Shown: positions 1 to 9,854 of the stretch, one piece after another
Numbering within the stretch: the stretch's first letter is position 1
Layout: every line of letters begins with the position of its first letter
NCBI GenBank assembly: GCA_963815785.1
Contig: CAWFHZ010000011.1
Span: 1 to 64,000 of the forward strand
From: DATFVA01 sp963815785
Lineage (GTDB): Bacteria > Bacteroidota > Ignavibacteria > Ignavibacteriales > Ignavibacteriaceae
Direction: 5' to 3'
DNA: 64,000 bases
Program-made: the position numbers and the translations under genes
The notes under the pieces: model-generated
The model's input: the letters and a program-made list of their open reading frames with translations, nothing else
Database searches by the model: none
Told to the model about the DNA's origin: nothing

Positions 1-2223
1 TGTTCCATCAAAATCTATCTGTACTAACCGGTATGAATAATTTCCCGCATTTAAATCTTTATCAGTAAAAGAATAATTATTTTCTTTTGTTGAAGTTCCG
101 TTTCCTTCAACAAAACCAATCTTTTTCCAATTTGGATTTTCTGACTTCTGATTTTTGAAATCTAATCTCTGAATTTCAAATCCGGAATTGTTAGTTTCGG
201 TCGCCGTCTGCCAATTGAGGGTAACATTATTATCATCAGCACTGGCAGTGAATGAAGCTAGTTCAACGGGAGTTATGTTAAACGGATCATCATAAATGTG
301 AAGGCCTGCATTAAATGTAGCGATATAAATATTTCCATTAGAAGCATCCAAACCTCTATAAGTATCCAGAATCGGTTGAAAGCCAATCTCTACAGGATTA
401 ACCGGATCTGAAATATCGAGGAAAGTTATGAACGGATCAAAATCTGCAGCAAATAAAATATTTCCTATAATTTTCATAAAATAGGGTGACGGATGATTGG
501 AAGGGAATGATTTTGAACCTGCAAGAACAGGGTTTAAAGGATCAGACACATCAATAATATCAATTTTGCGACCGTAGCCGCTTGCATCTTCGGAAATATA
601 GACATAGTTATTTTTTTTAGTGAGATATTCATACCAGACATTCTGCCCGTACTGTGCAACCACGGTTGGTTGTGTGGGATCAGATACATCGATTACTTCC
701 ATTCCTGAGCGTGCCACAGAAGCATAAATATATCCGTCTGAATAAATAATATCGCTCAGGTAATCTGTAAATCCTCCCAGCGAACCAACCTGAACAGGTG
801 AGGCTGGATCGCTCACATCAAATATTTTTAATGTTGTCAGCTCATCATTTACATAAATATAGTTTCCTGCTGAAATTATCTTATTAAAATTTCCGGCTGT
901 ACTGATCCCGATTGTGACCGGGTCTTCCGGATTAGAAATATCCACAACCCTAAAGCCATTCAGGTTATTAGTTACATATGCATAATTACCATTAAATGCT
1001 GCTGCTGCATCATACCCGGAGGCAGGTTGATTTATTCCAACAAGAACAGGATTTTCCGGATCAGAAATATCAAGCACATCTAATCCGCTGCTTGCCGGGT
1101 AATAGCAAAAATTTCCCATCACTTTCATTCCATATCCGCTGTAACCTCCTGTAGTTGCATAGCTGTATGTAAGCTGTGGAGACGAAGGATCAGAAACATT
1201 TATAATGTTCATTCCAATAACATCGGGTACTATAACCTGGCCGGAAATGTAACTAATATCAAGACATTGGGTCTGATAAGTTCCCTGCAAAACAAGTGAA
1301 GTGGGGTTTGAGATATCAAATATTTCTATTCCGAAAAACGGATCAACATTGTAAAGTTCATTTCCCGAAATTGCAATAGAATAGACATCGGTAGCGTTGC
1401 CGATTAAAGAATAATTCGCAAGAGAGGCTTCCAATGAGTTAACGTTCATTATATACAGAACGCCATTTACATCCTGGTAAGAATAATTTCCTTTTATACT
1501 GATTGCAGAACCGCCCACATCTTCATAGAAGACATTATCAGAAAGTAAAGTTAGTGAACCATCGCTGCTAACGTTAAATGAAGCAGTATGAATACTGTTT
1601 GCTGTTACTAAAACATTTCCGGTTTCATTTATTGCCACAGCATCTGAAGAACTAAGATATGTAACCTGGAATGACTGATAGGGATTTGAAGGATCTGAGA
1701 TGTTAATTGTGATTACTCCTCCAAATCCCGCAGCGGCAAAAATGTAACCGGGTTTATAAGTTATCTGTTCGGCAGGTACAGTAGAGCCGAGATAATCCAG
1801 CAATATACTACTGCGCATCTGCGGATCATTAAAGTTTGAAACATCCCAAAGCTCGATTCCTCTTTCATTTAAAGCAAGATATAACTGCTGTGCTGAAGAA
1901 TCATAAACTATATCGCTGATTGTTCCCGAGGCACTGATATTATCATTGAGCAAAACCGGAGAACTAATATTTGAAATATCAAATATCAGAACTTTTGTAC
2001 CGGAACTTATAAATGCAAGTTCGCGCTGTTCATCAACTGCACATTCCTTAAATAAGCCTACTTGCCAGCTTCCGACTTCGGTCAATATTGGTGGCGGATT
2101 ATCATTAACAATTTTATTATTATTTAAAATGTTTTCTGGGAAGGTTAATCCGGATACTGAAAACAAAAATAATATCGAGAGAGCTAATCTTAAGTTAAAA
2201 CAACACTTGATTACCAACAGCAT
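1..2223 (-). CDS. Secreted LVIVD-repeat beta-propeller protein, C-terminus cut by the window edge
   Basis: The gene reads from an ATG at 2223, preceded by an AGGAG ribosome site, to the left edge without a stop, giving about 741 residues. A signal peptide is followed by many copies of a unit of about 45 residues with cores like VLDISDPENPVLVG and VIDVSDPTQPTVVA, typical of LVIVD repeats that fold as a beta-propeller. Near residue 665 it changes to an FN3-like segment (FEIQRLDFKNQKSENPNWKK) that resembles the same region of the neighbour at 2278-3855. That neighbour ends in a type IX sorting domain, so this protein probably does too, beyond the window. Role inferred: cell-surface or secreted protein; ligand unknown. 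It lies 54 bp downstream of the next gene on the same strand. Confidence 0.85.
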   Translation of the reverse strand, partial: MLLVIKCCFNLRLALSILFLFSVSGLTFPENILNNNKIVNDNPPPILTEVGSWQVGLFKECAVDEQRELAFISSGTKVLIFDISNISSPVLLNDNISASGTISDIVYDSSAQQLYLALNERGIELWDVSNFNDPQMRSSILLDYLGSTVPAEQITYKPGYIFAAAGFGGVITINISDPSNPYQSFQVTYLSSSDAVAINETGNVLVTANSIHTASFNVSSDGSLTLLSDNVFYEDVGGSAISIKGNYSYQDVNGVLYIMNVNSLEASLANYSLIGNATDVYSIAISGNELYNVDPFFGIEIFDISNPTSLVLQGTYQTQCLDISYISGQVIVPDVIGMNIINVSDPSSPQLTYSYATTGGYSGYGMKVMGNFCYYPASSGLDVLDISDPENPVLVGINQPASGYDAAAAFNGNYAYVTNNLNGFRVVDISNPEDPVTIGISTAGNFNKIISAGNYIYVNDELTTLKIFDVSDPASPVQVGSLGGFTDYLSDIIYSDGYIYASVARSGMEVIDVSDPTQPTVVAQYGQNVWYEYLTKKNNYVYISEDASGYGRKIDIIDVSDPLNPVLAGSKSFPSNHPSPYFMKIIGNILFAADFDPFITFLDISDPVNPVEIGFQPILDTYRGLDASNGNIYIATFNAGLHIYDDPFNITPVELASFTASADDNNVTLNWQTATETNNSGFEIQRLDFKNQKSENPNWKKIGFVEGNGTSTKENNYSFTDKDLNAGNYSYRLVQIDFDGT

Positions 2224-2277
2224 TTTATACTCCTGATTTTAGTTAAAATATTATTCCATTTTCATAATTTTTTTTAT

Positions 2278-3855
2278 TTACTTCAGTAGAATCATTTTCT
2301 TAACGGCCGAATAATTTCCTGATGTGATTTTATAAAAATAGATTCCGCTTGAAAGTCCGGAAGCATCGAAATTTATTTTATAGTTACCAGCCTTATTATA
2401 GTTATTCGTAAGAGTTTTTACTTCCTGCCCGATTGAATTGAAAACAACAACATTCACAAATCCATCTTTGGGTATAGAGTAATTGATAGTTGTCGCAGGA
2501 TTAAATGGATTTGGATAATTCTGAGAAAGTGAAAACTCTGTTGGTACCAATACATTAACTTCAACTACATTTGAATATTTAAAACTTCCGTTGTAATCAA
2601 TCTGCTTTAACCTGTATTGATATTTCCCCAATGAAATATTTTTATCCTCATAAGAATAAGTACGTTCTTCTGTTGTTGTTCCAAATCCTTCAACAAAACC
2701 TATTTTCTTCCAATCTAGTGTTTCTGATTTCTGATCTCTGACATCTGACCTTTGAATTTCAAATCCTGAATTATTTTTTTCGGTTGCGGTTTGCCAATTT
2801 AGTTGAACGTCGCTTCCGGTAACTGAAGCACTGAACGAAGTAAGTTCAACCGGTACCGGATTTGTATAAGTAATTGTCGTTCCGCCAAATCCAACCGCCC
2901 AACCATGGTTCCCATCTACAAAGGATAATCCGTAAAGTGCGTTCGTCGTTGGTGAGATTTGCGAAATCCAGCTTTCTCCACCGTCTGTTGTATGAAGAAT
3001 TGTGGATGTTCCGGAACCACCAAATGATCCTCCAACAGCCCAGCCTGACAATTCATCAACAAAATAAATATCCTGAATATACTCGTCTGTACCGAATGAT
3101 TGAGTTTCCCATGTGTTTCCACCGTCAGTAGTTTTTGAAATAGATGCGACATGAGGTACACCAAGATATTCTCCGGATACCCAGCCTGTGCTGGAATTAG
3201 CAAAATAGATTCCATCAAGTTCATAAGATGAAACGGGTGTGGTTTCAACCCAGGTGTCTCCGCCGTTTGATGTATGAATGACATCTCCAAATTTACTCGC
3301 AGCAAATCCTTCAGTGTCGCTAATAAAATTAGCACAGTACAAAGGAGTTTTATTCGATTCGCTGTATTGAAAATCCCAGGTGTTACCACCATTAGTAGTA
3401 TAAAGAACTACTCTCCGATTTGTAAAATTGGGGTACACCCCCTGATCACCTCCAATTGCCCACCCTGTATCGGCATTAGCAAAATAGATTGAGTATAAAA
3501 TCGGATTCGGGAATGTATAAGGATTTGGTTGATCAACCCAGGTATTTCCGCCATCAGTAGTATGAATAATTTTTGCCTCGTTGCCGCAAGCCCAACCGTT
3601 CATTCTATCAAGAAAGAATATGTCTACATAAAAAATCTGAACAGGAGGTGCCGGCTGTTCAGCCCAGGTAGTTCCTCCGTCTGTTGTATGCAGGATGATA
3701 TGCGCCCCAGCTATCCAGCCATAATCCTGATCAACGAAATAAACGTCCTGCAGAATAGAACTCGTTCCGGAGTTCTGATTATACCAGGCATTTTGAGACA
3801 AACTGAGAGAAGAAATAAAAATTAACATTAGTAAAGTAAATAATAATGTTTTCAT
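2278..3855 (-). CDS. Secreted Ycf48/BNR-repeat protein with type IX sorting domain
   Basis: The 525-residue protein starts at ATG 3855 behind AGGAG. It has a signal peptide (MKTLLFTLLMLIFISSLSLS). Residues 25-340 are repeats alternating DVYFVDQDYGWIAG-type and HTTDGGTTW-type cores, as in Ycf48/BNR beta-propellers. An FN3-like stretch follows. The last roughly 85 residues form a type IX secretion sorting domain, with SLSQNYPNPFNP, then SGIYFYKI and a basic KKMILLK tail. By family knowledge the sorting domain is removed during export through the outer membrane and the rest is anchored or released. The ligand is unknown. This is the best taxonomic marker in the window, being typical of Ignavibacteria. 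Confidence 0.9.
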   Translation of the reverse strand: MKTLLFTLLMLIFISSLSLSQNAWYNQNSGTSSILQDVYFVDQDYGWIAGAHIILHTTDGGTTWAEQPAPPVQIFYVDIFFLDRMNGWACGNEAKIIHTTDGGNTWVDQPNPYTFPNPILYSIYFANADTGWAIGGDQGVYPNFTNRRVVLYTTNGGNTWDFQYSESNKTPLYCANFISDTEGFAASKFGDVIHTSNGGDTWVETTPVSSYELDGIYFANSSTGWVSGEYLGVPHVASISKTTDGGNTWETQSFGTDEYIQDIYFVDELSGWAVGGSFGGSGTSTILHTTDGGESWISQISPTTNALYGLSFVDGNHGWAVGFGGTTITYTNPVPVELTSFSASVTGSDVQLNWQTATEKNNSGFEIQRSDVRDQKSETLDWKKIGFVEGFGTTTEERTYSYEDKNISLGKYQYRLKQIDYNGSFKYSNVVEVNVLVPTEFSLSQNYPNPFNPATTINYSIPKDGFVNVVVFNSIGQEVKTLTNNYNKAGNYKINFDASGLSSGIYFYKITSGNYSAVKKMILLK

Positions 3856-4074
3856 TTTTGCTCCTATTTATTCAAAAATGATTCTCCCCGACTCAGAAAT
3901 CAACTATTGAGGAAATGTGTGCAGGAATTATGATTATATATTTATAATTATTTTACTAATAATCATCACAAAAGTGTAAAGATTGATATTCAAAACAATC
4001 AAGATATTTAAGTCCTTTTAATGTGTTGAATTCATTTATTTGTGTTTTTTTCATTCTTTTCAAAGAGATATTAT

Positions 4075-4112
4075 TAATTAAAAAAGCCCGGCAATTTCAC
4101 CGGGCTTTTATA
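4075..4112 (-). terminator. Rho-independent terminator of the TonB receptor gene
   Basis: A perfect 10-bp stem (AAAAGCCCGG at 4082-4091 and CCGGGCTTTT at 4100-4109) has an 8-nt loop and lies 30 bp after the stop of the receptor gene. On the minus strand the stem is followed by a run of six T. Confidence 0.9.
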
Positions 4113-4140
4113 ATAAAGGATTTCAGTCTGAAATAATAAC

Positions 4141-6687
4141 TTAGAAATTTACTCCAATTGCAAACCTAATTGAACGACCTAAAATAGGACGTCCGTTACT
4201 CGAATTCGGATCACGAGGATCACCTTCTGTTAAGCCATGAGAGTCACCCAAATTATCGCCGCTAACATTAAATGTTATACCGCTTGTTGTAGCTACATTA
4301 ATTCCAAAATCCAGTTTGGTGAAAGCATCCAATTGAAATGCATTATCCCTGTCATCCCAGCGTTTTCCAACATACCTGAATGCACCATACAATGAAGCGG
4401 TAATGCTGTTACTCAATGGAAAATCATAGCTTGGTGCAACCCTTAACTGAAAATCAGGCTGACGCCAGATTTTATTTCCAACTGTTTCGGGAGCTTTTGC
4501 AGATTCGGTGATTTTTCCACTCTGAATAGTAGCAATAAGATTCAACCTGAATGCATCCACATACAAACCTGCATCTATTTCCGTTCCTAAAGTTCGTGTC
4601 TTTAATAGAGCAGCTACTCTTGTAGCACCAACATCTCCATCATAGACTTCAACTGTATTTAAGAATCCTGTAATAAATAAACTATAGAGTTCCTGATCTA
4701 CTTTAACTCCTAGTTCAAACTGGTTAAACAGATTGGGTTTCACAGTTCCTTTAACACTAGTGACATTTCCGCCGGCATCCCTGGTTTGTGTGCCGCTCTT
4801 TAAGTTATACAAATCTCCATCTCTAACCTGATCAAAGTTGGGGAACAGGGAGCCCTTTGATCCACGTACAAAGACTCCGATATTATCTGTAAACTGATAG
4901 TTAAGAGCGCCTGTCCCGGCCCAATCATTTCCATCAAGATTAGCAACTTTATCTATTGTTCCGTCCGGCCAGGAACCTGCATCTAGTGTAAAATTAAGAT
5001 TAAAGAAATCATAACGTGCACCAAGATCTAATCTTAATTTTTCTGTCATTTGCCAGGAGTCACCGGCATAAACTGCTGTCATCCTGGAATCTCCGGCTTC
5101 ATTAAGACCGTAGTTCCAGCTTCCTGCAACACTGTCCGGAGAAACATTTTTGATAATGTCGCCGTTTGCAACATTTTGAACTAGCACATGATTTCCGATT
5201 GTCCAAAAATCCTGTGAAGACCAGAATGACTGATAGGAACCAAGTGTGATTTTATGTTGACCTATTTCATTTGTTAAGCTTATATCATTTGTAACTGATT
5301 CAAGTTGTTTTTGTACAACCCAAAATCCATAGCTTTGTACATAACCTGATGTAAGTGTCTTACCCCCTTGGGTCATAATAGAACTGGTGCCCAACTTAGA
5401 CAATAAAGTTGAAACTGCCATAGGGCTTCCATTAGGTACAAATCCTAAAGTATTGGCATCTCCTTTGGTATAAGAAAGATTATCTCTCACCGTCCAGCCG
5501 CTGCCTAAACCATAGTCAAAATTAAGTCCGCTAACAAGACCTTTCCATCCACGTCCGTCAGAAAAATCAAAATTCGCACTGTCTCCCTGGGCATTTATTC
5601 TTAACATTCTATAACGGGTTGAATTTCCCAGAGGAGAGAATGTACCTTCGTTATTTCCAGTACTAAGAGCCATCGGCAGTATCCACTGACCATGATCATC
5701 AGTTAGTCTTGCAAAACCATTAACAACTCCCTTCTCAAAAACCTTGGTTAACTGTACGGTGGCCTGTGCACCTTTTTCAGAATTGAATTCAGTATTTCTG
5801 ATTCCCGGGGAAGTTCTGTAATAACCTCCAACCATATAATAAAACTTCTGTCCAAGAGGACCGCTTAAAACCGCATCAAATCTTTGCTGACTGTAATCAG
5901 TAGTTGTGTATTTAACCGACCCAAGTGTCTGATCGGTTCCCTTTTTTAAATTGAAGTTAGTAGTTAATCCTGATTCACCATTTGAAAATACTGAACTTGG
6001 TCCGCCGCGTACCGCCTCGGTATTAGCTATGGTTTCATCAATACGGAATATACTGCTTTGTTCAAAGAATGAAAGTGTCTGTGTTCCGTAAATTGGAGCT
6101 CCGTTTATAGACATCGTTACAAACGGTGCATCTCCTGAGGAAGGCAAACCTCTTACAAAAATATTTGCTCCTGCTACTCCGCCGGAACTTTCCGACCAAA
6201 CACCGGGAACCAGGTCTAATGCTGCTGCGGTGCTTGGTGGGGCTAATTGTTCCAGCTGTCTTGGAGAAATTGATGTTATTGAAAAACTTGCGTCTTTCTT
6301 TTGTATTCCCGAACCACCCGCTGTACCTGTTATTACAACTCCTTCCATTTGTAATACATCTTCTTTCAGCGTAGCATTTTGCTCGGTTGTCTGGTTACTG
6401 TTTACAGTTACAGTAAATTCCTGTGATTTAAACCCAACAGCACTGAATTTTATTGTATAATTACCTGCCGGAACATTTTCTATTTTATACACCCCGTTTA
6501 CATTTGAGGCAGCACCGATAGATGTGTTCTCAAGGATAACATTTACACCCGGAATACCATCCCCTTTACTATCAATAACTTTACCCGAAATAGTTCCTTG
6601 TGCAAGAACGTAACCATTAGTAAAGAACAAAAATGTTATGGCAAGTAGTACCCCCCGCCAAAGATTTGAAGTACAATAATCGCTCAT
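4141..6687 (-). CDS. TonB-dependent outer-membrane receptor (SusC/CirA-like), probable sugar uptake
   Basis: The protein has 848 residues and starts at ATG 6687 behind GGAGG. A signal peptide ends near residue 29. Residues 30-115 form a carboxypeptidase-regulatory-like beta-sandwich (GTISGKVIDSKGDGIPGVNV), followed by the plug (IFVRGLPSSG, EAVRGGPSSVF) and a C-terminal beta-barrel ending in IRFAIGVNF, with an aromatic last residue as required for barrel insertion. It is divergent from an MFS transporter and a trehalase at 7018-9771, so I infer it imports trehalose or a related oligosaccharide across the outer membrane. No SusD partner is adjacent, so it is not a canonical polysaccharide locus. 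The substrate is inference only. A terminator follows it. Confidence 0.85.
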   Translation of the reverse strand: MSDYCTSNLWRGVLLAITFLFFTNGYVLAQGTISGKVIDSKGDGIPGVNVILENTSIGAASNVNGVYKIENVPAGNYTIKFSAVGFKSQEFTVTVNSNQTTEQNATLKEDVLQMEGVVITGTAGGSGIQKKDASFSITSISPRQLEQLAPPSTAAALDLVPGVWSESSGGVAGANIFVRGLPSSGDAPFVTMSINGAPIYGTQTLSFFEQSSIFRIDETIANTEAVRGGPSSVFSNGESGLTTNFNLKKGTDQTLGSVKYTTTDYSQQRFDAVLSGPLGQKFYYMVGGYYRTSPGIRNTEFNSEKGAQATVQLTKVFEKGVVNGFARLTDDHGQWILPMALSTGNNEGTFSPLGNSTRYRMLRINAQGDSANFDFSDGRGWKGLVSGLNFDYGLGSGWTVRDNLSYTKGDANTLGFVPNGSPMAVSTLLSKLGTSSIMTQGGKTLTSGYVQSYGFWVVQKQLESVTNDISLTNEIGQHKITLGSYQSFWSSQDFWTIGNHVLVQNVANGDIIKNVSPDSVAGSWNYGLNEAGDSRMTAVYAGDSWQMTEKLRLDLGARYDFFNLNFTLDAGSWPDGTIDKVANLDGNDWAGTGALNYQFTDNIGVFVRGSKGSLFPNFDQVRDGDLYNLKSGTQTRDAGGNVTSVKGTVKPNLFNQFELGVKVDQELYSLFITGFLNTVEVYDGDVGATRVAALLKTRTLGTEIDAGLYVDAFRLNLIATIQSGKITESAKAPETVGNKIWRQPDFQLRVAPSYDFPLSNSITASLYGAFRYVGKRWDDRDNAFQLDAFTKLDFGINVATTSGITFNVSGDNLGDSHGLTEGDPRDPNSSNGRPILGRSIRFAIGVNF

Positions 6688-6830
6688 AGTTCCTCCGATA
6701 TGTTGAGAATAATGAATTAGTTAGTGGGGAAATAATTTTGAAATTAAATTGAGAAAAGTTTTTATATGTTGATGTATGCAATTTCATTTGAGAACGTAAA
6801 CGCACCAGGATTTCAAAATCATAAAACAAT

Positions 6831-6854
6831 AATCGAACGATTTTTATCAAATCG
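6831..6854. promoter_or_regulatory. Overlapping inverted repeats between receptor and transporter genes; candidate operator
   Basis: AATCGAACGATT (6831-6842) is a perfect 5+2+5 palindrome. Its right half is also the left arm of a second repeat, CGATTT (6838-6843) and AAATCG (6849-6854). Three AATCG half-sites therefore sit in 24 bp, 144 bp before the receptor start and 164 bp before the transporter start. This is what a control site for the divergent pair could look like, but no regulator gene is adjacent and the match may be chance in AT-rich DNA. The remaining bases of the 330-bp spacer 6688-7017 show no other clear signal. Confidence 0.35.
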
Positions 6855-7017
6855 CTTATTTTTTTAAGGTTTTAAATGCATTGATTTTTTTAAAATAATC
6901 ATCTGATAACAAATACTCAAGTTTAAAGATACATGTCAGTTACATTTTGTTTTATTACAGAGAAATATTTAATTTCAAAAATGTTCACTTACAATTTCAC
7001 ATCCTTCCGAGGTATCA

Positions 7018-8262
7018 ATGCAGAAATTTAAAGTCAAGCTGTCTCTTTATATCAATTACTTTGTAATAGGATTGATGCTTAACAGCGTAGGCATTGTCAT
7101 TTTGCAGGTGATAATTCATTACAACGTAACAGAGGGTGCTGCAAGTGTGCTCGAGGCATTTAAAGATTTATCCATAGCAATATTCTCTTTCATTCTTGCT
7201 TCATACATACCAAAGTATGGTTATAAAAGATCAATGTTAACAGCATTGCTGGTTGTAACAGCTGCTTCACTGGGGATGAGATTTTTTGACGGATTTTTGA
7301 TGACCAAAATCCTATTCGCTGCAACAGGGTTCAGTTTCGGATTGATTAAAGTTTCTGCTTATTCGACTGTCGGGCTTGTGACTGATAATGCCGATGAACA
7401 CGCAAGTGTAATGAGTGTGCTGGAGGGAATATTCCAGGTTGGTGTGCTTTCAGGTTACTGGATATTCGGATTTTTTATAGGGGATGGTGATCCGGCTTCT
7501 AAAAGCTGGCTGAATACTTACTGGGTGCTTGCTGCATTATGTTTGTTTGCATTTTTAAATTTGCTGACTGTAAAGCTGGATGAAAGTGAAGTAACAAAAG
7601 CGGAAGAAAAATTCTCAATAGTTCATGAGTTCGTTGAAATGCTTGCCCTTATTCGTTTTCCTCTAGTACTCGTTTTTATTTTAAGCGCTTTTCTTTATGT
7701 CTTAATTGAACAAAGCATTCAAACCTGGCTGCCTACATTTAATAAAAGTATTCTCCAGATGCCGAATGCTATCAGTGTTCAGATCGTAAGTATCTTTGCC
7801 GGGGCAATTGCATTCGGAAGAATTGCCAGCGGGTACTTTATTAAAAAATTTTCTTGGATGAAGGTACTTACAACTAACATCCTTTGCTCAATGCTGCTTG
7901 TTATTCTTGTTCTTCCCATTACAAGAGGAATTGAAGTTGGCTCTATAAATAACTGGACCGATGTTCCGCTCGCTGGATTTTTACTTCCTATTGTCGGACT
8001 TTTTCTCGGTCCCATTTACCCCGCTTTAAATTCTTCAATACTCAGCATACTACCCAAGCACAGGCAAAGTGCAATGAGCGGACTTATAGTAATCTTTTCT
8101 GCTCTTGGCGGAACTACAGGATCTTTAACTACCGGATATATATTTGGTCATTTCAGCGGTCAAACCGCATTTTATTTTTCGCTTGTGCCTATGGCAATAT
8201 TATTCTCAATATTATTCTTTTATAATAATATCAGGAAGAAATTCAGATTTGAGGAGTTTTAA
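7018..8262 (+). CDS. MFS transporter, probable disaccharide importer
   Basis: The 414-residue protein has about 12 hydrophobic segments and a charged cytoplasmic loop around residue 190-205 (KLDESEVTKAEEKF), the usual split of major facilitator proteins into two bundles. It starts at ATG 7018 with only a weak GAGG ribosome site. Its stop at 8260-8262 directly abuts the ATG of a GH37 trehalase. It is divergent from a TonB receptor. Together these suggest inner-membrane uptake of trehalose or a similar disaccharide that the next gene then hydrolyses in the cytoplasm. The specificity is inferred from context; the family is secure. Confidence 0.8.
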   Translation: MQKFKVKLSLYINYFVIGLMLNSVGIVILQVIIHYNVTEGAASVLEAFKDLSIAIFSFILASYIPKYGYKRSMLTALLVVTAASLGMRFFDGFLMTKILFAATGFSFGLIKVSAYSTVGLVTDNADEHASVMSVLEGIFQVGVLSGYWIFGFFIGDGDPASKSWLNTYWVLAALCLFAFLNLLTVKLDESEVTKAEEKFSIVHEFVEMLALIRFPLVLVFILSAFLYVLIEQSIQTWLPTFNKSILQMPNAISVQIVSIFAGAIAFGRIASGYFIKKFSWMKVLTTNILCSMLLVILVLPITRGIEVGSINNWTDVPLAGFLLPIVGLFLGPIYPALNSSILSILPKHRQSAMSGLIVIFSALGGTTGSLTTGYIFGHFSGQTAFYFSLVPMAILFSILFFYNNIRKKFRFEEF

Positions 8263-9771
8263 ATGCATTTTAAAAAGGAAGATTACATTCAGGTTTCCGG
8301 TAAATTATATACAGCAGTTCAATCTTCCGGTATATTTAAAGACTCTAAAACTTTCGTCGATTCAATACCTAAAAATAATCCTGAATTAATAACTAAACTT
8401 TATGAAATAGAAAAAGACAAAGCATCTTTTAATCTTAAGACCTTTGTGCTTTCACATTTTGATATCCCGTCCGAGATTGTAGAAAATATAAAGCTGCCCG
8501 AAAACCGAACTTTAAAAACACATATAAAATTGTTATGGGAAGTATTGAAACGGGAACCCCTTTTGGATGTTAATCAGCACAGTTCCCTTATTCCTATTCC
8601 AAAACCATATATAATTCCCGGTGGAAGGTTCCGGGAGATTTATTACTGGGACAGTTACTTTACAATGCAGGGTCTACTGGCCGATGATCAAATTAAAATT
8701 GTTGAAAACATGATAGATAATTTTTCTTATTTGATTGATACAGTAGGATTCATCCCCAACGGTAACCGGGTTTATTATATTACAAGATCTCAGCCGCCTT
8801 TTTTTGCAGCAATGATTGACCTGGTTTGTAGATTTAAAAATGATTATAACTACGGGTTAAAATACCTGCCGCAGCTTGAAAGAGAATATGCCTTCTGGTG
8901 CGGGGATAAAGAAATTAATAGCGATCACATAATTGAAATTTCTGATGGAAAATATTTAAACAGGTATTTTGATCCGGAAGAATTACCTAGAGAAGAATCT
9001 TATTTTGAAGATTTCCAATTAGCAAAAAATATATCTGATGAAGAGAAAAAAAATCTGTATAAAAATATCAGGTCAGCATGTGAATCGGGATGGGATTTTT
9101 CCAGCCGGTGGTTCACGGATGAAATAAATATCTCAAGCTGTGTCGCCACAGAAATTCTTGCTGTTGATCTTAACTGCCTGCTATATTTTGCAGAAAGTTT
9201 AATTTCCAGGCTTCAGGATTTAAAGGGTAATAGTGATAGATCAGAAGTTTTCTCAGGATCGGCGCAATCCAGGAAAGAATTAATAAATGGAATATTCTTT
9301 GATGAAAAGGAAAAATTCTATTTCGATTATAACTGGAAAACGAAACAAAGGACAAGGGTTTTTTCTTTAGCAGCATGCTACCCATTATATTTTAAGGTTG
9401 CCACACCTGAAATTGCTAAATGCATTAAAGAAAAAATTGAATCAGATTTTTTAAGAGCCGGCGGAGTTATTACAACATTAAATTATACGGGACAGCAATG
9501 GGATGCACCAAACGGATGGGCACCTCTGCAGTGGATAACTATTAAGGGATTAAGAAATTATGGCTTTAATGACACTGCTGATAAAATTAAAGAAAGATGG
9601 CTGGCTTTAAATTTAAATGTATTTAACCGAACCGGAAAAATGTTTGAGAAATACAATGTGGATGATATCTCCCTCCATGCGGGCGGAGGAGAATACCCGT
9701 TGCAGGATGGATTCGGATGGACAAATGGAATAGCAAGCGCTTTGTTAAATAATCTTGATGAACAAAGCTGA
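8263..9771 (+). CDS. Cytoplasmic trehalase, glycoside hydrolase family 37
   Basis: The enzyme hydrolyses trehalose to two glucose molecules. Both trehalase signatures are present: PGGRFREIYYWDSY near residues 119-132, and QWDAPNGWAPLQW near residue 410. The glycine-rich AGGGEYPLQDGFGWTNG near the C-terminus also fits the family. At 502 residues it is close to bacterial TreA/TreF length. There is no signal peptide, so it should act in the cytoplasm, consistent with the transporter encoded directly upstream. The ATG touches the transporter stop, and the ribosome site (GAGGAG) lies inside the transporter gene, implying translational coupling. A terminator follows at 9806. Confidence 0.92.
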   Translation: MHFKKEDYIQVSGKLYTAVQSSGIFKDSKTFVDSIPKNNPELITKLYEIEKDKASFNLKTFVLSHFDIPSEIVENIKLPENRTLKTHIKLLWEVLKREPLLDVNQHSSLIPIPKPYIIPGGRFREIYYWDSYFTMQGLLADDQIKIVENMIDNFSYLIDTVGFIPNGNRVYYITRSQPPFFAAMIDLVCRFKNDYNYGLKYLPQLEREYAFWCGDKEINSDHIIEISDGKYLNRYFDPEELPREESYFEDFQLAKNISDEEKKNLYKNIRSACESGWDFSSRWFTDEINISSCVATEILAVDLNCLLYFAESLISRLQDLKGNSDRSEVFSGSAQSRKELINGIFFDEKEKFYFDYNWKTKQRTRVFSLAACYPLYFKVATPEIAKCIKEKIESDFLRAGGVITTLNYTGQQWDAPNGWAPLQWITIKGLRNYGFNDTADKIKERWLALNLNVFNRTGKMFEKYNVDDISLHAGGGEYPLQDGFGWTNGIASALLNNLDEQS

Positions 9772-9805
9772 GATATTTTCTAAATAACCCCTCAATAAAT
9801 AAGAA

Positions 9806-9854
9806 TGGTTTTCCGAAAACCAGGAGTAATTTATTTTCGGAAACCACATTTTTT
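9806..9854 (+). terminator. Terminator after trehalase
   Basis: TGGTTTTCCGAAAA (9806-9819) pairs with TTTTCGGAAACCA (9834-9846) with one bulged T, followed on the plus strand by CATTTTTTTT. It lies between the trehalase and the convergent small gene at 9855-9989 and may serve both. Confidence 0.8.

Noticed and set aside
2874..3825. Several open frames opposite or overlapping the Ycf48-repeat gene
   Set aside because: They are out-of-frame shadows of a repeat-rich gene with clear coding features in its own frame.
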